Below, in pieces: positions 25,386 through 32,447 of a DNA stretch of 32,447 bases. This stretch comes from Candidatus Leptovillus gracilis (GTDB lineage: Bacteria > Chloroflexota > Anaerolineae > Promineifilales > Promineifilaceae). Position 1 is the stretch's first letter. Every line of letters starts with the position of its first letter. The DNA lies in assembly GCA_016716065.1 (NCBI GenBank), contig JADJXA010000019.1, positions 1-32,447 of the forward strand. Reading direction: 5' to 3'. Position numbers and translations under genes: made by a program. The notes under the pieces were generated by a model. The model saw nothing but the letters and a program-made list of their open reading frames with translations. It was not told the origin of the DNA and made no database searches.

Positions 25386-26909
25386 ATGTCCACCCCCACC
25401 ACACTATTTGAGCTGTTGGCGTCAGGCGCCGACGACGCCATCGCCCTGACCGCGCCAGACCGGCTGCCCCTGACTTACAGCGCCCTGCGCCAGCACGTGC
25501 GGCAAACCATCGCCGCCCTAAACGCCCTGGGCATTGGCCGGGATGATCGCGTCGCCATCGTCCTGCCCAACGGGCCGGAGATGGCCTCGGCCTTCATCGC
25601 TGTCGCCGCCGCCGCCACCGCCGCGCCGCTTAACCCCGCCTACCAGCAAAACGAATACGCCTTTTACATGGCCGATCTACAGACCAAAGCGCTGCTCGTC
25701 GCCCAGGGCAGCCGCTCAACGGCCGTTCCCGCCGCCCAAGAACGAAACATCCCCATCCTGGAACTCGTCGCCGCCGCGGATGATCCGGCCGGCCGCTTCA
25801 CCATCCACAGCAGCCTGCCGCCCACGCCGGCCGCCCAGCCTGGCCCCGCCCAGCCCGACGACGTAGCCCTGATCTTGCACACGTCGGGAACCACCTCGCG
25901 CCCCAAAATTGTGCCGCTGCTCCAGCGCAACGTCTGCGCCTCGGCGGCCAACATCCGCGACACCCTGGCCCTGACCCCTGCCGACCACTGCCTCAACGTC
26001 ATGCCGCTGTTTCACATCCACGGGTTGATGGCCGCCTTGCTGGCCTCGCTGCACGCCGGGGCCAGCGTCTGCTGCACGCCCGGCTTCAACGCCCTGCAAT
26101 TCTTCGCCTGGCTAGACGCCGAAAAACCAACCTGGTATACGGCCGTACCCACCATGCACCAGGCTCTCCTCAGCCGCGCCGCTCGCAACCAGGCCATCCT
26201 CCAGGCCGCCAATTTGCGCTTCGTCCGCTCCTCGTCCGCCTCGCTGCCGCCGCAAGTCATGGCCGAACTAGAAGCCACCTTCCGCGCTCCGGTTGTCGAA
26301 GCCTACGGCATGACCGAAGCCGCACACCAGATGACCAGCAACCCACTGCCGCCGCGCCCGCGCAAGCCGGGCAGCGTCGGCATCCCCTTCGGGCTGGATG
26401 TGGCGATTATGGACAAAACGGGCCGCCTGCTGCCGCCCAACACCCCCGGCGAAGTGGTCATTCGTGGGCGCAGCGTCACGCCCGGCTACGAAAACAACCC
26501 CACCGCCAACGCCGAAAACTTCACCGCTGGCTGGTTCCGCACCGGCGACCAGGGCGTACAAGACGCCGACGGCTACCTGATGATTACCGGCCGCCTCAAA
26601 GAAATCATCAATCGCGGCGGCGAAAAAATCTCCCCGCGCGAGGTGGATGAAGTGCTGCTGGACCATCCGGCGGTGCAGCAGGCTGTCACCTTCGCCATGC
26701 CCCATGCCAAACTGGGCGAAGAAGTGGCCGCGGCCGTGGTGCTGCGCGACGGCGCTGCGGCGACCGAACGCGACATCCGCGACTTTGCCGCCGAACGGCT
26801 GGCCCCCTTCAAAGTGCCGCGTAAGCTGCTGATCCTGAGCGAAATTCCCAAAGGCCCAACCGGCAAATTGCAGCGTATCGGCCTGGCGGAAAAGCTGGGG
26901 TTGGTCTGA
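25386..26909 (+). CDS. AMP-forming acyl-CoA synthetase (oxalate/malonate-CoA ligase-like)
   Basis: 507 residues. ANL-family motifs in order: TSGTTSRPK (166-174, ATP-binding loop), YGMTEAAHQM, FRTGDQG, GRLKEIINRGGEKISPREVD (hinge) and PTGKLQR with the catalytic lysine near 498. Activates a carboxylic acid as an acyl-AMP and transfers it to CoA. The overall look (LTYSALRQHV, GRDDRVAIVLPNGPEMASAF, LNPAYQQNEYAFYMADL) resembles the AAE3/Pcs60 oxalyl-CoA synthetase group, but the substrate is not proven. AGGAG precedes ATG 25386. The TGA overlaps the next ATG by one base, suggesting an operon with the ketopantoate reductase. Confidence 0.9.
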   Translation: MSTPTTLFELLASGADDAIALTAPDRLPLTYSALRQHVRQTIAALNALGIGRDDRVAIVLPNGPEMASAFIAVAAAATAAPLNPAYQQNEYAFYMADLQTKALLVAQGSRSTAVPAAQERNIPILELVAAADDPAGRFTIHSSLPPTPAAQPGPAQPDDVALILHTSGTTSRPKIVPLLQRNVCASAANIRDTLALTPADHCLNVMPLFHIHGLMAALLASLHAGASVCCTPGFNALQFFAWLDAEKPTWYTAVPTMHQALLSRAARNQAILQAANLRFVRSSSASLPPQVMAELEATFRAPVVEAYGMTEAAHQMTSNPLPPRPRKPGSVGIPFGLDVAIMDKTGRLLPPNTPGEVVIRGRSVTPGYENNPTANAENFTAGWFRTGDQGVQDADGYLMITGRLKEIINRGGEKISPREVDEVLLDHPAVQQAVTFAMPHAKLGEEVAAAVVLRDGAAATERDIRDFAAERLAPFKVPRKLLILSEIPKGPTGKLQRIGLAEKLGLV

Positions 26910-27883
26910 TGCGCGTCTGCATTTATGGCGCCGGGGCCATCGGCGGCTACCTGGGCGTGCATCTGGCGCTGGCCGGGGCGGACGTGACGTTGATTGCGCG
27001 TGGGGCGCATCTGGCAGCGATGCAGGCCAACGGCGTGCGCCTGCTCGGCAGCAGCGCGGAACAGATCGCCTATCCGCGCTGCACGGACGACCCCACGGCC
27101 GTTGGTGAGCAAGATTTTGTGATTGTGACCTTAAAAGCGCCCTCCGTACCGGGGGTGGTGGGGCTGATGCAGCCGCTGTTGGGGAAAGATACGGCCGTGG
27201 TAACGGCCGTCAACGGCATCCCCTGGTGGTACTTTTACGGCCTGGACGGCCCCTGGCGCGACCACCAACTAGCCAGCGTAGACCCCGGCGGCGTGCAGTG
27301 GCAGGGCATTGGGCCAGGGCGGGCCATCGGCTGCGTCGTCTATCCGGCGACGGAAGTGGTCGCCCCCGGCGTCATCCGCCATGTCAGCGGCGACCGTTTC
27401 AGCCTGGGCGAACCCACCGGCGCAAAGACGGCGCGGGTGACGGCGCTCAGCGACCTGTTCCGTGCCGCCGGGCTGAAAGCGCCGGTTCGCGCCCACATCC
27501 GCAACGACATTTGGGTGAAGCTGTGGGGCAATCTGTCGTTTAATCCGGTCAGCGCCCTCACCGGTGGCACGCTGGAGGCCATCGCCACCGACCCCGGCGC
27601 GCAGGCAGTGGTGCGGGCGATGATGCTGGAAGCGCAGACCATCGGCGAAAAGCTGGGCGCGCGTTTTGGCATGGACGTGGAACAACGCATCGCCGGCGCA
27701 GCGGCCGTCGGCGCGCACAAAACCTCCATGCTGCAAGATTTAGAACGGGGCCGGCCGATGGAAATAGACGCATTGGTAACAGTGGTGCAAGAACTCGGCC
27801 GATTGGTGGCCGTGCCCACGCCCACCATAGACATCATCCTCGCCCTGGTGCAGCAGCGCGCCCGCCTGGCCGGCTGCTATTGA
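26909..27883 (+). CDS. panE: 2-dehydropantoate 2-reductase family protein
   Basis: 324 residues. NADP-binding GAGAIGG at 7-13. The family core NDIWVKLWGNLSFNPVSALT bears the catalytic lysine. The C-terminal helical domain has RGRPMEIDALVTVVQELGRL. PanE reduces ketopantoate to pantoate in CoA synthesis; many paralogues act on other 2-oxoacids. Translational coupling to an acyl-CoA synthetase gene, with no panB or panC nearby, leaves open either role. Confidence 0.88.
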   Translation: MRVCIYGAGAIGGYLGVHLALAGADVTLIARGAHLAAMQANGVRLLGSSAEQIAYPRCTDDPTAVGEQDFVIVTLKAPSVPGVVGLMQPLLGKDTAVVTAVNGIPWWYFYGLDGPWRDHQLASVDPGGVQWQGIGPGRAIGCVVYPATEVVAPGVIRHVSGDRFSLGEPTGAKTARVTALSDLFRAAGLKAPVRAHIRNDIWVKLWGNLSFNPVSALTGGTLEAIATDPGAQAVVRAMMLEAQTIGEKLGARFGMDVEQRIAGAAAVGAHKTSMLQDLERGRPMEIDALVTVVQELGRLVAVPTPTIDIILALVQQRARLAGCY

Positions 27884-27973
27884 TTGGTATGCGGTGTTCA
27901 GTGTTCGGTGTTCAGTGAGTGTTTTCCAGGGGCAGCGCCGACTGAACACTGGTTACTGAAAACTGGTCTATTG
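27884..27973. repeat. Short tandem and inverted GTGTTCAGT repeats between convergent genes
   Basis: GTGTTCAGT (27908-27916) pairs with ACTGAACAC (27941-27949), with further GTGTTC units upstream. Lies between the stops of the reductase gene and copA. Could act as a bidirectional terminator, although no T-run is seen. Confidence 0.4.
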
Positions 27974-30463
27974 TTACAATTTCAGGCGGCGCAGGCGGAG
28001 GGAGTTGCTGACGACGCTGACGCTGGAGAAGGCCATCGCGCCGGCGGCCAGAATGGGGTGGAGCTGACGCAGAAAATCCGGCGCCCAATCAAACGGGGCC
28101 AGAATCCCGGCGGCGATGGGGATGAGCGCGGTGTTATACCCAAACGCCCAGACGAGATTCTCTTTAATGTTGCGCATAGTCATTTTGGACAGCTTAATCG
28201 CCTGCGGCACGCTGCGCAAATCACCACGCATCAGGGTCACGTCGGCCGTTTCCATGGCTACGTCTGTGCCTGTGCCAATCGCCAGGCCCACGTTGGCCTG
28301 GGCCAGGGCGGGGGCGTCGTTGATGCCATCGCCGACCATACCCACCACAAAGCCTTCATCTTGCAGCTTTTTGACGTGGTTGGCCTTGTCGCCGGGCAGC
28401 ACTTCGGCGAATACTCGGTCAATGCCCACTTCCGCGGCGATGGCCTGGGCGGTGGCTTCGTTATCGCCGGTCATCATGACCACCGTCAGGCCCAGAGCGT
28501 GCATCGCCTGAACGGCTTCTTTGGAGCCATCTTTGATGGTGTCGGCGACGCCGATGAGGGCGCTGGCACGGCCGTCCAGGGCCAGCCACATCGCCGTTTT
28601 CGCTTCGGCTTGCAGGGTTTGCGCCTGGGCTTCCAGGCCATTCAGGGACACGGCTTCCCGCTGCATCAGGCGCAGATTGCCCAACAGCACATCACGGCCG
28701 TCTACCTGGGCGCGAATGCCAAAACCAGCAATCCCTTCAAAATGGGTTGGTTGACTGAGAGACAGCCCTTGTTCATTGGCCGCCCGCACAATCGCCTCGC
28801 CCAACGGATGCTCGGAGCCGCGCTCGGCGCTGGCGGCCAGGCGGAGGAATTCGGAGTGCGGAGTGCGGAGTGCGGAATCAGAAATAATCACGTCGGTGAC
28901 GGAGGGTTGGCCGCGCGTAATGGTGCCGGTTTTGTCCAGCACAATGGCGTTGAGTTTGTGGGCCTGTTCCAGGGCGGCGCTGTTTTTGAAGAGGATGCCG
29001 TGTTCGGCGCCTTTGCCCACGCCGACCATGATGGAGGTAGGTGTTGCCAGCCCCATGGCGCAAGGACAGGCGATGACCAACACGGCCGTCAGCCGGATCA
29101 ATGCCGCCACAAAATCGCCCGTCGCCACATACCAGATGATGAAGGTGAGGACGGCCGTAACCAGCACAAACGGCACAAAATAAGCCGCCACCTGGTCTAC
29201 CACCCGCTGGATTGGCGCTTTAGACCCCTGCGCCTGTTCCACCAGCTTGATGATCTGGGCCAGCGCCGTCTCTTTGCCCACCTTGGTGGCCTCGAAGCGG
29301 ATCAGTCCCTGCCTGTTAATGGTCGCGCCGATGATGGCATCGCCAATGGTTTTGTCTACCGGCAGGCTTTCACCGCTGATCATGCTCTCGTCGAAGGTGG
29401 AACGGCCGTCTACCACCACGCCATCCACCGGCGCTTTCTCGCCCGGCCGCACAATCACCAGATCGCCCGGCATCACCTCGGCGATAGGGATGTCTAGCTC
29501 CATAGTATCGCGCACCACGCGCGCCGTTTTGGCTTGCAGGCCGATAAGCTTCTTGATCGCCTCGCTGGTGCGCCCTTTGGCCCGCGCTTCCATCAGCTTG
29601 CCCAGGACGATGAGGCTGATGATCATCGCCGAGGTCTCGAAGTAGACATGGTGGCCGAGGGCGTGTGTGCCCAGCGTCAGGCCGATGAGAACGGCGACGC
29701 TGTAGAAATAGGCCACCGATGACCCCATGGCCACCAACACGTCCATGTTGGCGCTGCGGTTGCCCAGGCTCTTGTAGGCCCCCACGTAATAATCCCAACC
29801 GACGTAAAACTGCACCGGCGTCGCCAGGGCAAAAAAGAGCCAGTTGACCCAGTTGGCCTGCGCCCAATCGCCCAACAGGCCAAAATCGCGGCTCATGCTG
29901 AACAAAAACAGCGGCACGGAAAAGAGGAGGCCGACCAGCAGACGGCGCTCCTGGTGCTTCACTTCGGCTTCGCGGGCGGCGGCTTCGGCGTCTTGGAGGG
30001 AGTCATCGGGGGCAGACGGGTCGGCCACGGCCGTCACCACATCATACCCGGCGCGGCGCACGGCGGCCACCAGATCGCCGCGTGTGGCTGCGCCGGGGGT
30101 GTAGCGCACCGTCGCTTTTTCGCTGGCGTAGTTCACTTCCGCCGAAAGCACGCCATCGACTTTGTTCAGGCGGCGTTCGATGGTGTTGGCGCAGTTGGTG
30201 CAGGTCATGCCCAGGAGGGGGAGTTCGGCGACGGCCGTTGGCACGCCGTAACCCGCTTTTTCGATGCGGGCGATCACCTGCGCCGTCACCTCTTGCGGCT
30301 TCACCAGCGCCGGATCGTAGGTAAACGTCACTTTTTCGCTGGCGTAATTCACCGTTGCCGCGGCGACGCCATCCACTTTTTTGGCGCTGCGTTCCACCGC
30401 CGCCACGCAGTTGGCGCAAGTCATGCCCACCACGGGCAGCGTAATTTGTTTTGGTTCGGACAT
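27974..30463 (-). CDS. copA: Copper-exporting P1B-type ATPase
   Basis: 829 residues. Two N-terminal heavy-metal-binding domains with GMTCANC (13-19) and GMTCTNC (85-91). A membrane domain contains the metal-site motif CPC (VIACPCAMGLATP). The phosphorylation motif DKTGTIT, the P1B signature SEHPLGEAI and the hinge MVGDGINDAPAL follow. Pumps Cu+ out of the cytoplasm with ATP. Lies downstream of csoR in the same direction, 210 nt away. Residues SDSALRTPHSEF before LRLAASAERGSEHP are encoded by a heptamer repeat (28852-28879), an in-frame insertion. Many ACGGCCGT sites are present in the gene. Confidence 0.96.
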   Translation of the reverse strand: MSEPKQITLPVVGMTCANCVAAVERSAKKVDGVAAATVNYASEKVTFTYDPALVKPQEVTAQVIARIEKAGYGVPTAVAELPLLGMTCTNCANTIERRLNKVDGVLSAEVNYASEKATVRYTPGAATRGDLVAAVRRAGYDVVTAVADPSAPDDSLQDAEAAAREAEVKHQERRLLVGLLFSVPLFLFSMSRDFGLLGDWAQANWVNWLFFALATPVQFYVGWDYYVGAYKSLGNRSANMDVLVAMGSSVAYFYSVAVLIGLTLGTHALGHHVYFETSAMIISLIVLGKLMEARAKGRTSEAIKKLIGLQAKTARVVRDTMELDIPIAEVMPGDLVIVRPGEKAPVDGVVVDGRSTFDESMISGESLPVDKTIGDAIIGATINRQGLIRFEATKVGKETALAQIIKLVEQAQGSKAPIQRVVDQVAAYFVPFVLVTAVLTFIIWYVATGDFVAALIRLTAVLVIACPCAMGLATPTSIMVGVGKGAEHGILFKNSAALEQAHKLNAIVLDKTGTITRGQPSVTDVIISDSALRTPHSEFLRLAASAERGSEHPLGEAIVRAANEQGLSLSQPTHFEGIAGFGIRAQVDGRDVLLGNLRLMQREAVSLNGLEAQAQTLQAEAKTAMWLALDGRASALIGVADTIKDGSKEAVQAMHALGLTVVMMTGDNEATAQAIAAEVGIDRVFAEVLPGDKANHVKKLQDEGFVVGMVGDGINDAPALAQANVGLAIGTGTDVAMETADVTLMRGDLRSVPQAIKLSKMTMRNIKENLVWAFGYNTALIPIAAGILAPFDWAPDFLRQLHPILAAGAMAFSSVSVVSNSLRLRRLKL
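28852..28879 (-). repeat. (CGGAGTG)x3 plus variant heptamer inside copA
   Basis: Three exact heptamers and a fourth variant (CGGAATC) in the nucleotide-binding domain, with the frame kept open. Comparable to the tract inside ligA. Confidence 0.85.
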
Positions 30464-30672
30464 GGGGTAGACGATAGTGGTTAGTTGGGAGTTGTTAGTT
30501 GATAGTGGAGAACCGACCTATCAACTAATAACTCCCAACTCCCAACTATCAACTAATCTGAATCAACCCTTCGGGTGGGTAGTTGATTTCTTGCAGCAGC
30601 GATTGAATCTGGGGCCAGCGTTTTGCTTTCCATGAGATGTCTCCTTAAAAAGTTTATCGCCTGTTTCAGGTA
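30464..30672 (-). other. csoR-copA spacer with large hairpin and tiny ORF
   Basis: A 22-base arm at 30483-30504 pairs with 30519-30540 at 21 positions (AGTTGGGAGTT and AACTCCCAACT cores) and would form a strong hairpin in the csoR-copA transcript. Downstream of csoR, AAGGAG and an ATG at about 30633 open a 26-codon frame (MESKTLAPDSIAAARNQLPT). A neighbouring frame without a start reads RWPQIQSLLQEINYPPEGLI, which looks more natural, so a frameshifted remnant is possible. Confidence 0.5.
30473..30508 (+). repeat. 36-bp repeat, left member of inverted pair around csoR
   Basis: Exact reverse complement of 31144-31179. Built of TTAGTTGGGAGTTG-like units related to the ACTCCCA heptamers in ligA. 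Confidence 0.9.
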
Positions 30673-30951
30673 TCACTTTTTCCCGGTCACTTCAAAGACC
30701 TGGGTGATTTCTTGCAGCAGACGCTCCCGCTCGGCGGGATCATCGCCGCGAATGGCGGAGGTGACGCAGGTGTGCAGGTGATTATCCAGCATGAGAGTGT
30801 TGATTTTTGCCAGGGCGGCCTGCACCGCCTGAATCTGCTGGATAACGTCTATGCAGTAGGCGTCGTCGTTGACCATGCGCTCGATGCCCTTGATGTGCCC
30901 GGCGGCGCTGGCCAGCCGTTGGCTGACTGCTTTTTTTGTGCTGTCGTCCAT
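30673..30951 (-). CDS. csoR: CsoR-family copper-sensing repressor
   Basis: 92 residues, all helical. The Cu(I) ligands of CsoR are present with the right spacing: C33 (AYCIDVIQQIQAVQAAL), H58 and C62 (DNHLHTCV), i.e. C-x24-H-x3-C. The apo-protein represses copper genes and is released on binding Cu(I). It precedes copA in the same direction and has a CsoR-type operator just upstream, so autoregulation of a csoR-copA unit is likely. Confidence 0.93.
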   Translation of the reverse strand: MDDSTKKAVSQRLASAAGHIKGIERMVNDDAYCIDVIQQIQAVQAALAKINTLMLDNHLHTCVTSAIRGDDPAERERLLQEITQVFEVTGKK

Positions 30952-30967
30952 ATTGGTTTACCTCGCC

Positions 30968-30992
30968 ATACCCCACCCCGGGGTGGGGGGGG
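30968..30992 (-). promoter_or_regulatory. CsoR operator
   Basis: ATACCCCACCCCGGGGTGGG followed by GGGG, a G/C-tract pseudo-palindrome of the kind bound by CsoR proteins. Centre about 30 bases upstream of the csoR ATG, where it would overlap the promoter. Confidence 0.7.
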
Positions 30993-31143
30993 TGAAAATG
31001 ATTGTAGAGTGGTGGATGGAGTTTGTCAAATGAGTATTGGCTGATTGATTGCCCCGATCAATGGCGGCGGGTGGGGGAAACGGCCGTCACTTGTGCGATT
31101 AGCACCGCGGAGACACGGCGATTTATGGCGATAGTGCGGTTCC

Positions 31144-31179
31144 CCACTATCAACTAACAACTCCCAACTAACCACTATC
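31144..31179 (-). repeat. 36-bp repeat, right member of inverted pair around csoR
   Basis: CCACTATCAACTAACAACTC and following bases are the exact reverse complement of 30473-30508. It sits just beyond the stop of the MFS gene. Confidence 0.9.
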
Positions 31180-31191
31180 TCAGACGATTCG

Positions 31192-32447
31192 TCATTCAGT
31201 GGCTAACTGTGTTTTACGGCCGTCTTCGATGCGCAGCAAAACAGGCAAGAAGCAGCAGCCAATGCCCATCAGCAGCGTCACGCTGCCGCCGAAGAGGAAC
31301 CAGGCGCGCACCCCCAGCCAATCGGCCACTGGCCCGGCGATGATCAGGCCGATGGGCGACATCGCCCCGGCGGCGCTGCCGAGCAGCGTAAACACCCGCC
31401 CCTGCATTTCCGGCTCCACAGTGGCCTGGAAGATGGCCTGCACCGGTCCATTCACCAGCGAGTTGGTGGAGCCGATGATAAACGCGGCCACAAACGCCAA
31501 CCACAGCATATTGGCCGGGGCCAGGCCCATCAGCAATGTGCCCACGCCCATGCCAATCAGCGCCACCAGACTGGTGAGGATGCGCCGTTGGAAGCCGCCC
31601 CAAACGCTTAACAACAGGCCGCCGGTCAAGATGCCAAAGCCAAATATCCCTTCTAACACACCCAGGTGCAGCGCCTGGCCGCCAAAATGGCCGGTTACCA
31701 GCAGCGGCAACAGGGCAAAGGCAGGGTTGATGACCAAATTGAGGATAACGGCGATGAGCATCAACAGCATCAGGGCCGGCCACGACCAGACATATCGCAG
31801 CCCGGCGCGTAAATCGGCGCCAAATTCGCTGTAGAAGGTGGCGGCGCTGGTCGAGGGGGCGCGTTCTGGCTGCGGCACGTGGATGACCAGTAATGAACTC
31901 ATGGCGATGACGGCCGTTGCCAGATCGATAAACAAAATGCCCTGTAAAGGAAACACGCCCAGCAGCAGCGCCCCCAACGGGGCCGAAGCGATGTTCAGAC
32001 CGCCATACAACATCTGGTTAAAGCCCTGGATGCGTGTCAGAAACTCTTTGGGGACCATCAGGGTTGTGGATGACTGCATGGCCGGCCAGTGGAACGCGCC
32101 GCCCAGAGCGCGGATGAACAGAATGGCAAAAACGTGCCAGGTTTGCGCAGCGCCAGCCCAGAACAGCAGCGCCAGCCCAAAAGTCGCCACCGCCACCAGA
32201 CCATCGGCCAGCAGCATGGTCATGCGCCGGTTCCAACGGTCCACCAGCACGCCGACGAAGGGGCCAAGAACCACCTGGGGCAACAGTCCGGACAGCGAGG
32301 CGAGGGCCAGGGTGGTGGCCGAGCCGGTGGTGGTGGTGAGCCACCAGATGAGGGCGAACTGTACCAGTTGGCTGCCAAACAACGAGGCGGCCTGCCCGCT
32401 CCACAAGATGAGGAACGGCTTAAGCGAACGGGTATCGGGCGGCAGCG
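31192..32447 (-). CDS. MFS transporter (DHA3-type exporter), N-terminus outside window
   Basis: At least 418 residues. The frame stays open to the right edge (LPPDTRSLKPFLILWSGQAA), so the true start is beyond 32447. About twelve membrane segments. The MFS loop 2-3 motif appears as GVLVDRWNRRMTMLLADG, and a second signature is ARAL/RALGGAFHWPAMQSS. The organisation resembles macrolide/enterobactin-type DHA3 efflux proteins (SxxG...MQGRVFTLLGSAAGAMSPIG). Proton-driven export of a drug or siderophore-like compound is expected; the substrate is unknown. It reads in the same direction as csoR but is separated from it by about 240 nt containing the operator. Confidence 0.88.
   Translation of the reverse strand, partial: LPPDTRSLKPFLILWSGQAASLFGSQLVQFALIWWLTTTTGSATTLALASLSGLLPQVVLGPFVGVLVDRWNRRMTMLLADGLVAVATFGLALLFWAGAAQTWHVFAILFIRALGGAFHWPAMQSSTTLMVPKEFLTRIQGFNQMLYGGLNIASAPLGALLLGVFPLQGILFIDLATAVIAMSSLLVIHVPQPERAPSTSAATFYSEFGADLRAGLRYVWSWPALMLLMLIAVILNLVINPAFALLPLLVTGHFGGQALHLGVLEGIFGFGILTGGLLLSVWGGFQRRILTSLVALIGMGVGTLLMGLAPANMLWLAFVAAFIIGSTNSLVNGPVQAIFQATVEPEMQGRVFTLLGSAAGAMSPIGLIIAGPVADWLGVRAWFLFGGSVTLLMGIGCCFLPVLLRIEDGRKTQLATE

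Overview
The right third of the window is high-GC bacterial chromosome. It carries ligA, vapBC, a beta-lactamase-fold protein, a TlpA-like thioredoxin, an acyl-CoA synthetase, a ketopantoate reductase, csoR-copA and an MFS exporter. Two habits stand out there: heptanucleotide repeat arrays between (and twice inside) genes, and heavy over-use of the palindrome ACGGCCGT. Overall this suggests an environmental Chloroflexota bacterium (Anaerolineae-like). That placement is inference from style and gene content, since there is no rRNA.

The left 19.3 kb is a chromosomal integron in canonical layout. The integron integrase intI (18293-19270, +) is divergent from a cassette array read on the minus strand. 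Next to it lie a putative attI and cassette promoter (17826-17930). Eight cassettes can be delimited by attC sites with RYYYAAC...GTTRRRY ends and folded arms. From attI outward they are: two near-identical cassettes carrying an IS91-family HUH transposase (17824-15746, 15745-13665); a 5.7-kb cassette with a STAND NTPase, two WD40 proteins and an unrecognised Cys/His protein (13664-7940); a HEPN plus membrane-protein cassette (7939-6807); a HicAB toxin-antitoxin cassette (6806-5981); and three more transposase cassettes (5980 to the left edge). There are two attC families: about 112 bp on the ordinary cassettes and about 95 bp on the transposase cassettes.

The most unusual points are these. 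(1) A rolling-circle IS91-type transposase is packaged as a bona fide integron cassette with its own attC, and it is tandemly amplified. (2) One giant multi-gene cassette looks like a STAND/WD40 anti-phage or conflict system. (3) A small TA-flanked MITE has inserted at the end of that cassette's last gene and now supplies its stop codon. All five transposase genes are broken by scattered 1-2 base indels, mostly in homopolymers. Unpolished assembly error in repeats is at least as likely as biological decay.

Functionally, the cassette genes are the usual integron cargo of defence and stability genes (HicAB, HEPN, STAND). The backbone genes are housekeeping and copper homeostasis (CsoR with a visible operator, then CopA).
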